NCBI GenBank assembly: GCA_945885515.1
Contig: CAMCZA010000002.1
Coordinates: forward strand, 1-52,558
Length of the DNA: 52,558 nt
Direction: 5' to 3'
DNA from: Ferrithrix thermotolerans DSM 19514
Lineage (GTDB): Bacteria > Actinomycetota > Acidimicrobiia > Acidimicrobiales > Ilumatobacteraceae
Each line of letters begins with the position of its first letter. The first letter of the stretch is position 1. Position numbers and translations under genes: made by a program. The notes below the pieces were generated by a model. That model was not told the origin of the DNA and ran no database searches. It saw only the letters and a program-made list of their open reading frames with translations. Positions 15,511 to 25,124 of this stretch are shown here, piece after piece.

Positions 15511-18084
15511 TCACACCTGCCCACGCAAAATTAATTCAGACGGAAGTGAGGAGATGTCGCCACACCCCATCGAAATACAAAGATCGCCAGATTTGAGTTG
15601 ACCATCTAAAAAGTCGATGAGTTGCTCGCGTGTTGCTTTGTATTCAACATTGGCTTTTGGGTTTGCCCGAAGAATCGCGTCCACAACAAGTTGCCCAGTT
15701 ACCCCAGCAATTTGAGTGGTGCCCGAGGCATAAATATCAGTCACGACTATCTGATCGGCCCCGACGAATGCATTTGCATAGAGATCAGAGATTAACGACA
15801 TTCGATTGAATCGATTTGGCTGAAATACCGCAACAATTCGACTCCATGAATCAGATGCATCGCGAGCACCAGCAAGGACGGATGAAATCTCATTTGGCAA
15901 GTGGGCATAATCATCAACAAATGTGATGCCGCGGTGCGTGCCGTGATGTTCGAAGCGTCTTGCAACACCGCCAAATTTAGCAAGCGCAGTCACGGAGTCG
16001 GCAAAACTTGCACCAAGTTGCATTGACATAACGAGTGCACCCATTGCATTGCGCACATTGTGAATACCCCGCAACGGGATTGTTACATCGCCGAGCACTT
16101 CAATCTCAGATAAACCTTCAGCAATTTTGTTTTTAGACACCGTGAAACGAGCCGAACCCGAATAAAACAAAATGTTGTCGGCGAAAAAGTCGGCTCGCGG
16201 CGAACTTTCGCCGCCATCATGGTCGACGATATCTTGCGAGGCCGAATATGTGATTGCACCATATTTCGTAGCAATTTCTGAACAAATCGGGTCGTCAATG
16301 CATAACACTTTCGGCCCGGAGATCTTTTGAATAAATTCTGCAAAACTTTCACCGATCGCGGCGAAAGTTTGAAAATTGTCCAAATGATCAATATCAATGT
16401 TGGTTAGAACAGCGCCTTTGAGCGGCAATTGAATGTGAGTCGAGTCACTCTCGTCTGCTTCAACTACAAACAATTCACTGCCTGACCAATGGGCACCACG
16501 ACCAAAGTCAATTACATCACCACCGATCAAATAATTAGGGTTCAGTTTTGCTTCAATCAAAATCGCTGTCAACATCGACGAAGTTGTGGTTTTTCCGTGC
16601 GTTCCCGCGACACCAATACTTTTTGCCATGGTGCAAATAGCACTCAAAATTTCGGCTCTTGTAAGAACTCGTATTTGCGACTCTCGCGCTTGAGAATATT
16701 CAATATTGCTGGCAGAAATTGCAGGAGAACCCGTGACCGCATCACAGCCAGTCACAGCCGCGCAGTCATGGCCAATATTAATTTTTATTTCTAAATTTCG
16801 CAGACGCTGAATTATCTCCGACTGTTTGACATCACTTCCAGAGACATCGTGACCCATTTCGGCGAGCACGGTAGCCACTGCCGACATACCAGGACCGCCG
16901 ACTCCGACCACATGTATTCTGCGTGGTTCTGAAAGATCAAATTTTTCTGCGTCACCAACAACATCTCGCACCAGCTGAATCAATTTATTGTTACGGTGAA
17001 CTTCACCCGCAATTCGTGAGGACTTTGTCATCATCGCAAGTTTATTTTTATTGTTGATCAAATTCGTGACTATTTCGGCAATTGCATCGGGTGTAAGTTT
17101 TGACTCATCAACAAGCACTGCCCCGCCAGAATCTGCCAGCCACTTAGCATTGTAGAATTGATGATTCTCCGCTGACTGCGGCCATGGAATGAGCACGCTG
17201 GCGCGACCAACAGTTGCCAATTCGGCAATTGTGCTGGCTCCTGCACGAGACACGATTAAATCGCTGGCAGAGAAAATATCTTCCATCGCATCTGTTTTTG
17301 CTAAACGCTTGTAAATAATTTCAGCACTCGCATCCAACCTCGGTACTTGTTCGCCAACAAATCTCTCACCCGTCAAGTGAATAATACATAAATCATTTTT
17401 ATTATTGTTTTGCTCAACAACTGTTTTGGCAACAGCATTTAGAAAAGACGATCCAAGCGAACCACCGACGAACGCAATGACCTTGCGCCCTAGTGGCAAC
17501 CCGAGTCGCTGCAACGCCGCATCTTTAGTTGCGTCGAGATCTAAGTTGCGCAGTAGTCGACGCACTGGAGCGCCAGTCAAGGTTGCATTTTTTAGTTTTG
17601 ACGGCAAATACGCAACGGAAGTTGCTGCAGCTTTGCGAGATTGCAATTTGGTTGCCAGCCCAGGAAGACGGTCATACGAAACCGTGACGACTGGGATGTC
17701 AAGGTTTGTTGCTGCCCTGGTCGCCGCAACGCTTCCATATCCGCCTACCGAAATTACAATTTTTGGTTGCAAAGCCTGCAAAAGTATTTCTGCTTGCATT
17801 ATTGCATTGCGCAGGGACAACACTGATTTAATATTTTGTCTCACTGCTTGGGGTGAAAAATTTCTTTTGAAGCCGTGCACATCCAAAAGCGTCATCGGTA
17901 TTTTTGCTGGTGGAACCAGTCTCGTTTCGACTCCATTGAGGGTTCCAACAAAGTGAAGATGCTCGGTTGCGTAACCATGATCGACCAATAATTCGGCAAT
18001 TGCCAGCGCCGGAATCACATGACCGCTGGTACCACCACCTGTGATCACCGCGAAGACGGATGTAGATGACCGAAAATTGTTCAA
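15511..18084 (-). CDS. murG-murC: MurG-MurC fusion: lipid II-forming glycosyltransferase fused to UDP-MurNAc-L-alanine ligase
   Basis: 857 residues from TTG 18084, chosen because AGGGG lies 7 bases upstream and the codon falls 23 bases after the ftsW stop. Residues 1 to about 380 are MurG: GGGTSGHVIPALA at 16-28, VISVGGYGSVAA, VGGSLGSSFLNAV, SRAGASTIAEL and ENHQFYNA. From about 388 it is MurC: RRIHVVGVGGPGMSAVA, P-loop GTHGKTTTS at 494-502, EADESDST, LTNIDIDHLDNF and VDDYAHLPNEI. No stop or frameshift separates them, and only about eight residues join the folds. MurG acts on lipid I at the membrane; MurC makes the first peptide addition in the cytoplasm, so the fusion links an early and the last cytoplasmic step. 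The MurG HEQN motif is replaced by SYDR. Confidence 0.93.
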   Translation of the reverse strand: MNNFRSSTSVFAVITGGGTSGHVIPALAIAELLVDHGYATEHLHFVGTLNGVETRLVPPAKIPMTLLDVHGFKRNFSPQAVRQNIKSVLSLRNAIMQAEILLQALQPKIVISVGGYGSVAATRAATNLDIPVVTVSYDRLPGLATKLQSRKAAATSVAYLPSKLKNATLTGAPVRRLLRNLDLDATKDAALQRLGLPLGRKVIAFVGGSLGSSFLNAVAKTVVEQNNNKNDLCIIHLTGERFVGEQVPRLDASAEIIYKRLAKTDAMEDIFSASDLIVSRAGASTIAELATVGRASVLIPWPQSAENHQFYNAKWLADSGGAVLVDESKLTPDAIAEIVTNLINNKNKLAMMTKSSRIAGEVHRNNKLIQLVRDVVGDAEKFDLSEPRRIHVVGVGGPGMSAVATVLAEMGHDVSGSDVKQSEIIQRLRNLEIKINIGHDCAAVTGCDAVTGSPAISASNIEYSQARESQIRVLTRAEILSAICTMAKSIGVAGTHGKTTTSSMLTAILIEAKLNPNYLIGGDVIDFGRGAHWSGSELFVVEADESDSTHIQLPLKGAVLTNIDIDHLDNFQTFAAIGESFAEFIQKISGPKVLCIDDPICSEIATKYGAITYSASQDIVDHDGGESSPRADFFADNILFYSGSARFTVSKNKIAEGLSEIEVLGDVTIPLRGIHNVRNAMGALVMSMQLGASFADSVTALAKFGGVARRFEHHGTHRGITFVDDYAHLPNEISSVLAGARDASDSWSRIVAVFQPNRFNRMSLISDLYANAFVGADQIVVTDIYASGTTQIAGVTGQLVVDAILRANPKANVEYKATREQLIDFLDGQLKSGDLCISMGCGDISSLPSELILRGQV

Positions 18085-18107
18085 AATATTGCCCCTGTGT
18101 TGAGCTC

Positions 18108-19304
18108 TCAATCCATATTCCGTGCAACATTGAGTAGCAAGCCGGTCGCAGACATACAAACTAATAACGAACTACCACCATAAGAAATAAGTGGCAGGGT
18201 TAAACCTGTCACTGGCATTGATCCAGAGACTCCGCCGATATTGATACACGCCTGTAGCGCAAACCACATCGTTACGCCACCAGCTAAAAGAGCACCAAAT
18301 TTATCTGCCGCACGCGTACTGGCCTGAAGACCGAACAAAGTCAAAATCAAAAAACCACCGATAACGAAAGTCACACCGACTAATCCGAATTCTTCTGCGA
18401 TCGTCGAAAAAATAAAATCGCTATGCGCTAGCGGCACATACCCCCACTTGCCTGTCCCGGCGCCAGCACCAACGCCAGTAACGCCGCCATTAGAAATAGA
18501 AAGTAACGACTGCCAAACTTGATAACCGTAAGTGCCTTTGGTTTCATCGAGATTCAAGAATGCAGTCCACCGGTTGCGCCGTGATGCACTTGAAAGTGTA
18601 AACAACATGCCGCCCAAGACCGACAGTGATGTCAACGAGAAAATAATTCTAAACGGTGTTCCCGCCATAAATAAAAGAGTCAGCACAATGCATGACAAAA
18701 TGATCGCACCACCCAAATCTTTTTGAACCAAACATAAGCCAACCGAAATTATCCAAACTCTAAAAACTGGTTTAAGTGTGCGCGTTAAATCAGTTATCTC
18801 GTCTTGCCTGCGACCCAGCAAGTTTGCGCAATAAACAAGCAGGGCTAATTTTAGAAACTCTGACGGTTGAAATCCCACCGGTCCTATTGCGACCCATGCG
18901 CGAGCACCATTAGTGCTCACACCAATATTGGGAGCGAATGGCAAGAGCATCAAACCGAAAGCAAAAATTATTGCTGGGAAAACTACTTTTCGAAGCAATA
19001 AGTAAGGGAACCTGTAGAAGAAGATCATTCCGACCATGCCAACGCTTGACCACATCAACTGTTTGAAAAACATTCTCCACGGAGACATTCCTTTGTTGAG
19101 CGCAACAATTGAAGATGACGACAACACCATCACCAGACCGAAAGTAATCAGAGCAATAACAGTTATCAAAATCCAAAATAAAGTTGAGTTCGCAGCACCC
19201 AGTGATGTTGCACGAGTTTCAAGTATTCCCTGCTCTTGCAACACATCTCGGCGGCGATCATTTAAAGTTTGTGTGCGACCTGAGTTTGGAGTTGTCGTAC
19301 TCAT
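18108..19304 (-). CDS. ftsW: Septal peptidoglycan glycosyltransferase FtsW
   Basis: 398 residues, SEDS-family polytopic membrane protein that polymerises lipid II with FtsI at the septum. About ten hydrophobic segments are visible after a ~35-residue cytoplasmic N-terminus. Family signatures are GARAWVAIGPVGFQPSEFLKLAL, YQVWQSLLSISNGGVTGVG, HSDFIFSTIAEEFGLVGV (with the catalytic-region Asp/Glu) and the final PVTGLTLPLISYGGSSLL. The start overlaps the murD stop by four bases (ATGA). RodA is the close alternative, but position between murD and murG identifies FtsW. Confidence 0.96.
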   Translation of the reverse strand: MSTTTPNSGRTQTLNDRRRDVLQEQGILETRATSLGAANSTLFWILITVIALITFGLVMVLSSSSIVALNKGMSPWRMFFKQLMWSSVGMVGMIFFYRFPYLLLRKVVFPAIIFAFGLMLLPFAPNIGVSTNGARAWVAIGPVGFQPSEFLKLALLVYCANLLGRRQDEITDLTRTLKPVFRVWIISVGLCLVQKDLGGAIILSCIVLTLLFMAGTPFRIIFSLTSLSVLGGMLFTLSSASRRNRWTAFLNLDETKGTYGYQVWQSLLSISNGGVTGVGAGAGTGKWGYVPLAHSDFIFSTIAEEFGLVGVTFVIGGFLILTLFGLQASTRAADKFGALLAGGVTMWFALQACINIGGVSGSMPVTGLTLPLISYGGSSLLVCMSATGLLLNVARNMD

Positions 19305-20665
19305 GACCGAGCCCCAGAAGTTTTAAGTTTTGCTAAGAGCGTCCTAACTTCATTTGAAAAGTCATCGCCGCGTTGACCGTAGTTTGAGTACCAGTCATAG
19401 CTCGTGCAACCTGGCGACAGCAAAATTGCGTCGCCAGATTTTGCGAGAGTATTGGCAATGGCCACAGCGTCACGCATTGAATCTGCTCGGCGCACTTCGC
19501 AGATCTTTGAAAATGCGGTTTCGATTTCTCTTGCAGCATTTCCAATTGCGACAACAGCCCGCATTCTGGCTGGTTCACAGGCCATCTCATCTAATTCAAG
19601 ACCCTTATTCTTGCCACCAGCAATTAACACGATTGAATCAAACGACTGCAATGCAACTCTTGAAGCATGCGGGCTAGTCGCTTTTGAATCGTTGTACCAC
19701 GAGACACCATCATTTGACGCGACAAGTTCAATTCTGTGCGGTGCATTTACGAACTCACTGAGTGCATTAGCCGCATCGGCAGGCGTTGCAAGACCTGCCT
19801 CGATCGTGATTGCGCAAGCCGCCAATGCATTCGTCACATCGTGCGGCAGACTTCGTCGCATCTGTGAAACTTTCATTATTGGGCCATGTGGTGAAGTGAG
19901 TACTCCATTACGAGCGTGATAATCGCCGCGTTGAGCACCAAAACTGACAACCCGGGCAGAACTCGCCTGGGCAAATTTCTCGATTTCCGAATTTTCGACC
20001 GGTACGACGGCAACATCAGTCGGCTTTAAATGGGCCCAGATTTTCGCTTTTGCCGCCCGATATGAATTTAATGATGTGTGCCAATCCAGATGATCTGGAG
20101 CGAAATTGAGCCAGACAGAAGCGACAGCACGAAAACTTTGGGTGTATTCAAGGCGAAAGCTCGAACATTCAACTGCGAACATTTGTGCATCACTGCCAAG
20201 CGCAGCAATCAATGGAACCTCGGTATTTCCAACTGCCATCGATTTTAAACCTGCCGCGCTTGCGATTGCGCTGGCCATCAATGTTGTCGTCGTCTTGCCA
20301 TCAGTGCCAGTTATTGCAACCATTGGGCGAGGTGACGGTGTTGATTGTTCGATCGCATAAGCGATTTCGATTTCTGAAAGCAGAATTTTATTTTGCTGAT
20401 GCGAAAGGGTGACAACTTGGTGAACTTCCGGAATGCCGGGTGCTGGGGCGACCCGATCAACTTTGTTGATGATTTCTCGCAATTGTTTTTCATTTGGGCT
20501 TGAAAAAAACTCTGCGCCTATTTCAGTCGCCAATGACCGATGCGATTCGATCGCCGAACCGTCAATTGAATCATCGGCGAGAATCAAGCTGTCTCCGCGC
20601 GCGGCGAGTTCTCGGGCTACCGCCTGTCCCGAAATCGCCAGGCCATAAACCAAAGTTGTTGTCAT
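19301..20665 (-). CDS. murD: UDP-N-acetylmuramoyl-L-alanine:D-glutamate ligase MurD
   Basis: 454 residues from ATG 20665, one base after the mraY stop (TGA-G-ATG). An upstream extension in frame would overlap mraY by more than 70 bases and is not conserved. MurD adds D-Glu to UDP-MurNAc-Ala. The N-terminal Rossmann motif is VYGLAISGQAVARELA, the ATP P-loop is VAITGTDGKTTTTLMAS, and WLNFAPDHLDWH, WYNDSKATSPHAS and ILLSPGCTSYDWYSNYGQRGDDF follow. All expected catalytic blocks are present and length is normal. Confidence 0.96.
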   Translation of the reverse strand: MTTTLVYGLAISGQAVARELAARGDSLILADDSIDGSAIESHRSLATEIGAEFFSSPNEKQLREIINKVDRVAPAPGIPEVHQVVTLSHQQNKILLSEIEIAYAIEQSTPSPRPMVAITGTDGKTTTTLMASAIASAAGLKSMAVGNTEVPLIAALGSDAQMFAVECSSFRLEYTQSFRAVASVWLNFAPDHLDWHTSLNSYRAAKAKIWAHLKPTDVAVVPVENSEIEKFAQASSARVVSFGAQRGDYHARNGVLTSPHGPIMKVSQMRRSLPHDVTNALAACAITIEAGLATPADAANALSEFVNAPHRIELVASNDGVSWYNDSKATSPHASRVALQSFDSIVLIAGGKNKGLELDEMACEPARMRAVVAIGNAAREIETAFSKICEVRRADSMRDAVAIANTLAKSGDAILLSPGCTSYDWYSNYGQRGDDFSNEVRTLLAKLKTSGARS

Positions 20666-20666
20666 C

Positions 20667-21731
20667 TCAGCGACGCGACCGCGCAAGGTTCTGCAAATCG
20701 GTGAAGTCTGCAATAAATATTGCGAGAGCAGTTGCAACACAAATCGCCGAAATAATCCAGAAGCGAATAATCACCGTGGTTTCGGGCCAGCCGATTTGCT
20801 CGAAGTGATGATGAATCGGCGAGTTACGCAGCAGTCGCTTTTTTCGTCCAGACGCTTTAAAAACTCCCATTTGTAATGCGACCGAACCAGCCTCAAAAAC
20901 ATTGATCCCACAAATTATTGGCAGCAACAATTGGGTATTGGTTGTAACCGCAAGCAAACCAAGTGCCGCCCCAAGTCCAAGGGCGCCGACATCGCCCATA
21001 AAAATTTTTGCTGGTGCGGCGTTCCACCACAAGAAACCACCGCATGCGCCGGCCAGTGAAGCCGACAAAACTGCAAGATCAAGTGGATTGATCACATTTT
21101 GATACAAGTTCGGATTTCGAAATACCCAATATCCGATAATTGTGAAGGCAACAAATCCAAACGCAGCAGAACCTGCGGCTAAACCGTCCAGCCCGTCAGT
21201 GATGTTGACGGCATTTGATGTTCCCCACACCATTAAAGCCGTCCAGATAACAAATAATGGCCAGGTAAAAGTAATGCCAGGAAGGTCTGATCTTGTAAAA
21301 GAAAGGGTTTCGCTTACGCCGGTGGCCGCTTGCAACCACCATGCCAATACGAGGCAGATCGCAAATGTGATGTAACCCTTTTTCTTCCAAAAAATTCCAC
21401 GATTGTGCTGGCGTTGCACTTTTAAAAAATCGTCCAAAAAACCAATCAAAGCCAAGACGAACACCGAAGCCCAAATGATCAATGCTTGATCCGAAAATGG
21501 CAAACCACGACGAATGTGCGCAAATGACCATCCCAAGCCCGCAGAGAGCAGAATTGCGATGCCTCCCATTGTTGGTGTTCCCTGTTTGCTCATGTGTTGA
21601 ACGGGTCCACGATCTTCAGCACCCAAAATCGGCTGACCTTTGCCGATCTTCCTAAATATTGATATCAATAGACGTGTGCTCGCAAGAGAGGCAATCATTG
21701 CGACACCGGCCGCTAACAAAATTGCAATCAC
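20667..21731 (-). CDS. mraY: Phospho-N-acetylmuramoyl-pentapeptide transferase MraY
   Basis: 354 residues, polytopic membrane enzyme that makes lipid I from UDP-MurNAc-pentapeptide and undecaprenyl phosphate. About ten membrane segments are visible. Signatures are KQGTPTMGGIAILL near residue 50, DGLDGLAAGSAAFGFVAF with the metal-binding Asp pair, FMGDVGALGLGAALG, and the HHHFEQ histidine motif close to the C-terminus (SPIHHHFEQIGWPE). GTG start 21731 overlaps the murE stop by four bases (GTGA), leaving no room for a murF gene at its usual place. Confidence 0.97.
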   Translation of the reverse strand: MIAILLAAGVAMIASLASTRLLISIFRKIGKGQPILGAEDRGPVQHMSKQGTPTMGGIAILLSAGLGWSFAHIRRGLPFSDQALIIWASVFVLALIGFLDDFLKVQRQHNRGIFWKKKGYITFAICLVLAWWLQAATGVSETLSFTRSDLPGITFTWPLFVIWTALMVWGTSNAVNITDGLDGLAAGSAAFGFVAFTIIGYWVFRNPNLYQNVINPLDLAVLSASLAGACGGFLWWNAAPAKIFMGDVGALGLGAALGLLAVTTNTQLLLPIICGINVFEAGSVALQMGVFKASGRKKRLLRNSPIHHHFEQIGWPETTVIIRFWIISAICVATALAIFIADFTDLQNLARSRR

Positions 21732-23167
21732 GAAGCCACCTTTAGTAGTTCTCTTGACACAACAGAATCATTAAATTCAATCTCAGTTGCACCTATTGTT
21801 TGAGTCGACTCATGACCTTTGCCAGCGATTACGACTATGTCTCCGCTAATTGCAGACGCGAAAGCCTGGGCAATCGCACTACGCCGATCAAGAATAACAT
21901 AAATCTTCTTTTGACGGCTCGAATCAATACCTGATTCAATTTCACTGGCAATTTCTGCTGCATCTTCAAATCTAGGATTGTCTGTTGTAATCACTACGAC
22001 ATCGGCAAGTTCACTTGCGACTCTGCCCATTATTGCTCGCTTGTTGTGATCTCGTCCGCCACCACATCCAAAGACGACTATTACTTGAGATAATTTCGAA
22101 ACAACTTTACGCGCGGAATGCAAAACATTTTCTAGCGCTTCTGGCGTGTGTGCATAGTCAACAACGACCCCAAATTTTTGACCAGCAACGACAGACTCAA
22201 ACCTTCCGGAAATAGCGTCCGCAGCAGCCAAACCTGTTGATATGTCGCTTGTGGCGACACCAAGTTTGACTGCTGCGTTCGCGGCAGCTAGCGCGTTCAT
22301 TAAATTAAAATGTCCACCTGTGGCTAGATGAATCTTTTCTCCACGCCAAGCAAATGAGACGCGAGAGACATCGGCTTCAATTTCTGAGGCATCGGTTATT
22401 CCAAATTCTTGTACCGAAATCTCATTCTTAGATTTCAGAGCAGAGATAAGTTTCTTACCATAGACATCATCTCGGTTGACAATGGCAATCTCAGAATATT
22501 GCTCGGTAAAAAGTTGCGACTTGGCGACAAAATAATTTTCGATGGTGTGATGAAAATCTAGGTGATCTTGGCCCAAGTTTGTGAAAACTGTCGCGGCAAA
22601 CTTTGTTCCGACAACTCGACACAAAACCAATGCGTGCGATGAGACTTCCATCACGACGGCTTTGGTTCCACGGTCAACTTCTTGTGACAGGGCCCGTTGA
22701 AGGTCGGTTGACTCTGGTGTCGTTCGCGTCCCAGAAAGAGTTCCGAATACTGCGGTGTCCCAACCATGCTGACGCAAGATTGCCGCGAGCAAATGTGCGG
22801 TCGTTGTTTTGCCGTTCGTACCAGTAACGCCAACAATTTTGATTTTTGAACTTGGTCTTCCGAAAAGTTCCGCTGCAAAATATCCCATTGCGTGGCGCAC
22901 ATCAGTTACGACAACTTGAGGAATATCTATCGCTAAGCGTCGTTGAGTGAGGACTGCCGACGCCCCATTATTGATTGCATCGTTAACAAAATTGTGACCA
23001 TCAGTAGTTTCGCCGACGACACAACAAAATATTGCACCACTACCGCTTTTATGCGAGTCGTGCGTAATGTCATTTACCATGACACTGGCATCACCTATGA
23101 TTTCGGTGACCGCGATCTCCTGCACTCCCGCAACTATTTGTGCGAGAGACCGTAATTTTGCAACCAT
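21728..23167 (-). CDS. murE: UDP-MurNAc-L-Ala-D-Glu:meso-diaminopimelate ligase MurE
   Basis: 479 residues from ATG 23167, one base after the ftsI stop. P-loop VGVTGTNGKTTTAHLL, VMEVSSHAL, VFTNLGQDHLDFH (T-N-L-x-x-D-H-L-D-x-H), VVDYAHTPEALENVL and FGCGGGRD are intact. The substrate-selecting TTDNPRFED contains DNPR, the signature of meso-DAP rather than L-Lys specificity, so the cell wall is predicted to be meso-DAP type. Length is that of a single Mur ligase, so MurF is not fused here. Confidence 0.96.
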   Translation of the reverse strand: MVAKLRSLAQIVAGVQEIAVTEIIGDASVMVNDITHDSHKSGSGAIFCCVVGETTDGHNFVNDAINNGASAVLTQRRLAIDIPQVVVTDVRHAMGYFAAELFGRPSSKIKIVGVTGTNGKTTTAHLLAAILRQHGWDTAVFGTLSGTRTTPESTDLQRALSQEVDRGTKAVVMEVSSHALVLCRVVGTKFAATVFTNLGQDHLDFHHTIENYFVAKSQLFTEQYSEIAIVNRDDVYGKKLISALKSKNEISVQEFGITDASEIEADVSRVSFAWRGEKIHLATGGHFNLMNALAAANAAVKLGVATSDISTGLAAADAISGRFESVVAGQKFGVVVDYAHTPEALENVLHSARKVVSKLSQVIVVFGCGGGRDHNKRAIMGRVASELADVVVITTDNPRFEDAAEIASEIESGIDSSRQKKIYVILDRRSAIAQAFASAISGDIVVIAGKGHESTQTIGATEIEFNDSVVSRELLKVAS

Positions 23168-23168
23168 T

Positions 23169-25124
23169 TCAGCGCACCGGACCAAGCTCGGCTGGACGAG
23201 GCCCAACACAGCCGGCGTCTCCTGCGGGAGGACGAATATTTAATTCATTGATTAATACCTGACCAATTCGAGCAAAGACTGGAGCAGCAGCCCTACCACC
23301 GAAACGATCTTTGGCCGTTGGATCTGGTTCATCAATTGACACCAAAACTGTCATTTGCGGATTGCCTGCTGGCAGAAAACCGGCAAAAGATGCAAAGTAC
23401 GCGAATGTTCCATCATCTGCCTCGTACTTGCCGTTGCTCTGAAGTTTGTAAGCGGTTCCAGTTTTTCCTGCGACGCTCATTCCAGAAAGTTGGGCAAGTG
23501 TTCCGGTTCCGTGACAGACGACATCCGTCATCATTCCGGCCATTGTCTTTGCTGTTGCTTCGCTCACGACCTGGCGCTTCTCGGACGCCGGCAAATTCTT
23601 CGAAACACCGTTTGCGTCAAGTGTTGACATTATTAGTTTCGGCGCAACATAAACACCTTTATTCGCAACGGTGTTCACTGCAGAGATCAGTTGCAAACCA
23701 CTGGCTGTATAGCCGTAGCCATAGGCAAAAGTAATCTTTTCAGTACCTTGCCAATCTTTTGCTGGCTTGAGTACTCCACGCGACTCATTTGGGTAGTTCA
23801 ACGGAGTCTTTACACCAAATCCGAACATCTTTAGATAATCATGATTTATTTCATTACTCAAAGTTCGTGAAATTATGACGGTTCCATTATTTGACGAGTC
23901 AACAAAAATTTTGCGAACGGTCATATCTTCTATCGGGTGAACATAGCCGTCAGAAACTTTGTACTCCCACTGGGTTCCCTTGTCATAGGTCTCTTGATAT
24001 GGGACCGTAAAAGTCGAGGCGGCATCTATTTTGCCTTCATTGATTGCTGCAGCAATGCTGAAAACTTTTGCCACGGACCCAGGCTCGTGAGATTCAATCG
24101 TTGAAAAGTTTCCAGACTCACTTGAATAACTTCCATCGTTGTTACGACGAATATTTGACATCGCATATATTTCACCCGTGTCCGTATCCATCACGATCAC
24201 CGAACCACCGCGAGCGCCAACAAATAAGACCTGCTGATAGAGAATCGAGTCAACTTGAAACTGGATTGTCCGGTCAATTGAAGTGACCAGTCTTTCTCCG
24301 GCAATTGCCTCGGTTACATCACTTGCACCTGCCGCCATTGACTTTCCACTTGCATTTACTTCGCGCGCAATTCGACCATCTTTGCCCGCAAGTAATTCTT
24401 GATACTGAAGTTCAAGACCAGAGATTCCAAGTCCATCAATATCTGTGCGCCCGACAAGCGCCAGCAACCCACTGCTTGTAAGAGCACGACCCGATTCGCG
24501 ATACGACGAAACACCTTTAAGACCGAGGGCGACAATAGTGTCAGCAATTTTTTGATCTGCCTGACGAGCCAAATACACAAAACTTGAAGACTTGTCTCGC
24601 ATCTTGATCGCCAATTCAAGTTCACTTTCTGGGGATAGGCGCATGATTCCTGCGACTACCCTGGCAACACCTTCTGGATCAATAACCGACCGAGGATCAG
24701 CAAAAACAGTGCGTGTCGGAATTGGCAGCGCTAGTTCACGACCATTTCTGTCAAGGATTGAGCCCCGCTCTGCGCGCAATGTTTGCACGCGGGTGCGTTG
24801 AGAGATACTCGCATCGCGATAATCACTTGCCCACTTAGTTTGCAACAGTGCAACGCGAACTCCGAGCCCAAACAACATTAGAGCTACGACCGAAAACATT
24901 ATTCGTGTGCGTTTACGCATCACTCCGGCCTTCAGGTCTTTAGTGAACGCATCGTAACCTTTGCCGATTAGCGAATTGGATCGATACGAAACCCCAGCGA
25001 TGTTCTCGCGGCGAGTATTCATTGCTCGAGCCTCGCGCTTGGAAACTCGACCGCCACTTGTAACTTTTTTGCGCTTGGATGCGCTGACACTATTTACTCG
25101 ACTCGCGCGAAGCGATTGGCTCAT
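23169..25124 (-). CDS. ftsI: Septal transpeptidase FtsI (PBP3, class B)
   Basis: 651 residues. A basic cytoplasmic N-terminus of about 73 residues precedes one membrane anchor (about 74-95), the PBP dimerisation domain (RAERGSILDRNGRELA at ~118-132) and the transpeptidase domain. The active-site serine is Ser350 in EPGSVAKVF (S-x-x-K), with SSN near 410-412 and KTGTA in SVAGKTGTAYKLQ. FtsI crosslinks septal peptidoglycan with FtsW. ATG 25124 overlaps the stop of the ftsL-like gene by four bases. Confidence 0.96.
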   Translation of the reverse strand: MSQSLRASRVNSVSASKRKKVTSGGRVSKREARAMNTRRENIAGVSYRSNSLIGKGYDAFTKDLKAGVMRKRTRIMFSVVALMLFGLGVRVALLQTKWASDYRDASISQRTRVQTLRAERGSILDRNGRELALPIPTRTVFADPRSVIDPEGVARVVAGIMRLSPESELELAIKMRDKSSSFVYLARQADQKIADTIVALGLKGVSSYRESGRALTSSGLLALVGRTDIDGLGISGLELQYQELLAGKDGRIAREVNASGKSMAAGASDVTEAIAGERLVTSIDRTIQFQVDSILYQQVLFVGARGGSVIVMDTDTGEIYAMSNIRRNNDGSYSSESGNFSTIESHEPGSVAKVFSIAAAINEGKIDAASTFTVPYQETYDKGTQWEYKVSDGYVHPIEDMTVRKIFVDSSNNGTVIISRTLSNEINHDYLKMFGFGVKTPLNYPNESRGVLKPAKDWQGTEKITFAYGYGYTASGLQLISAVNTVANKGVYVAPKLIMSTLDANGVSKNLPASEKRQVVSEATAKTMAGMMTDVVCHGTGTLAQLSGMSVAGKTGTAYKLQSNGKYEADDGTFAYFASFAGFLPAGNPQMTVLVSIDEPDPTAKDRFGGRAAAPVFARIGQVLINELNIRPPAGDAGCVGPRPAELGPVR

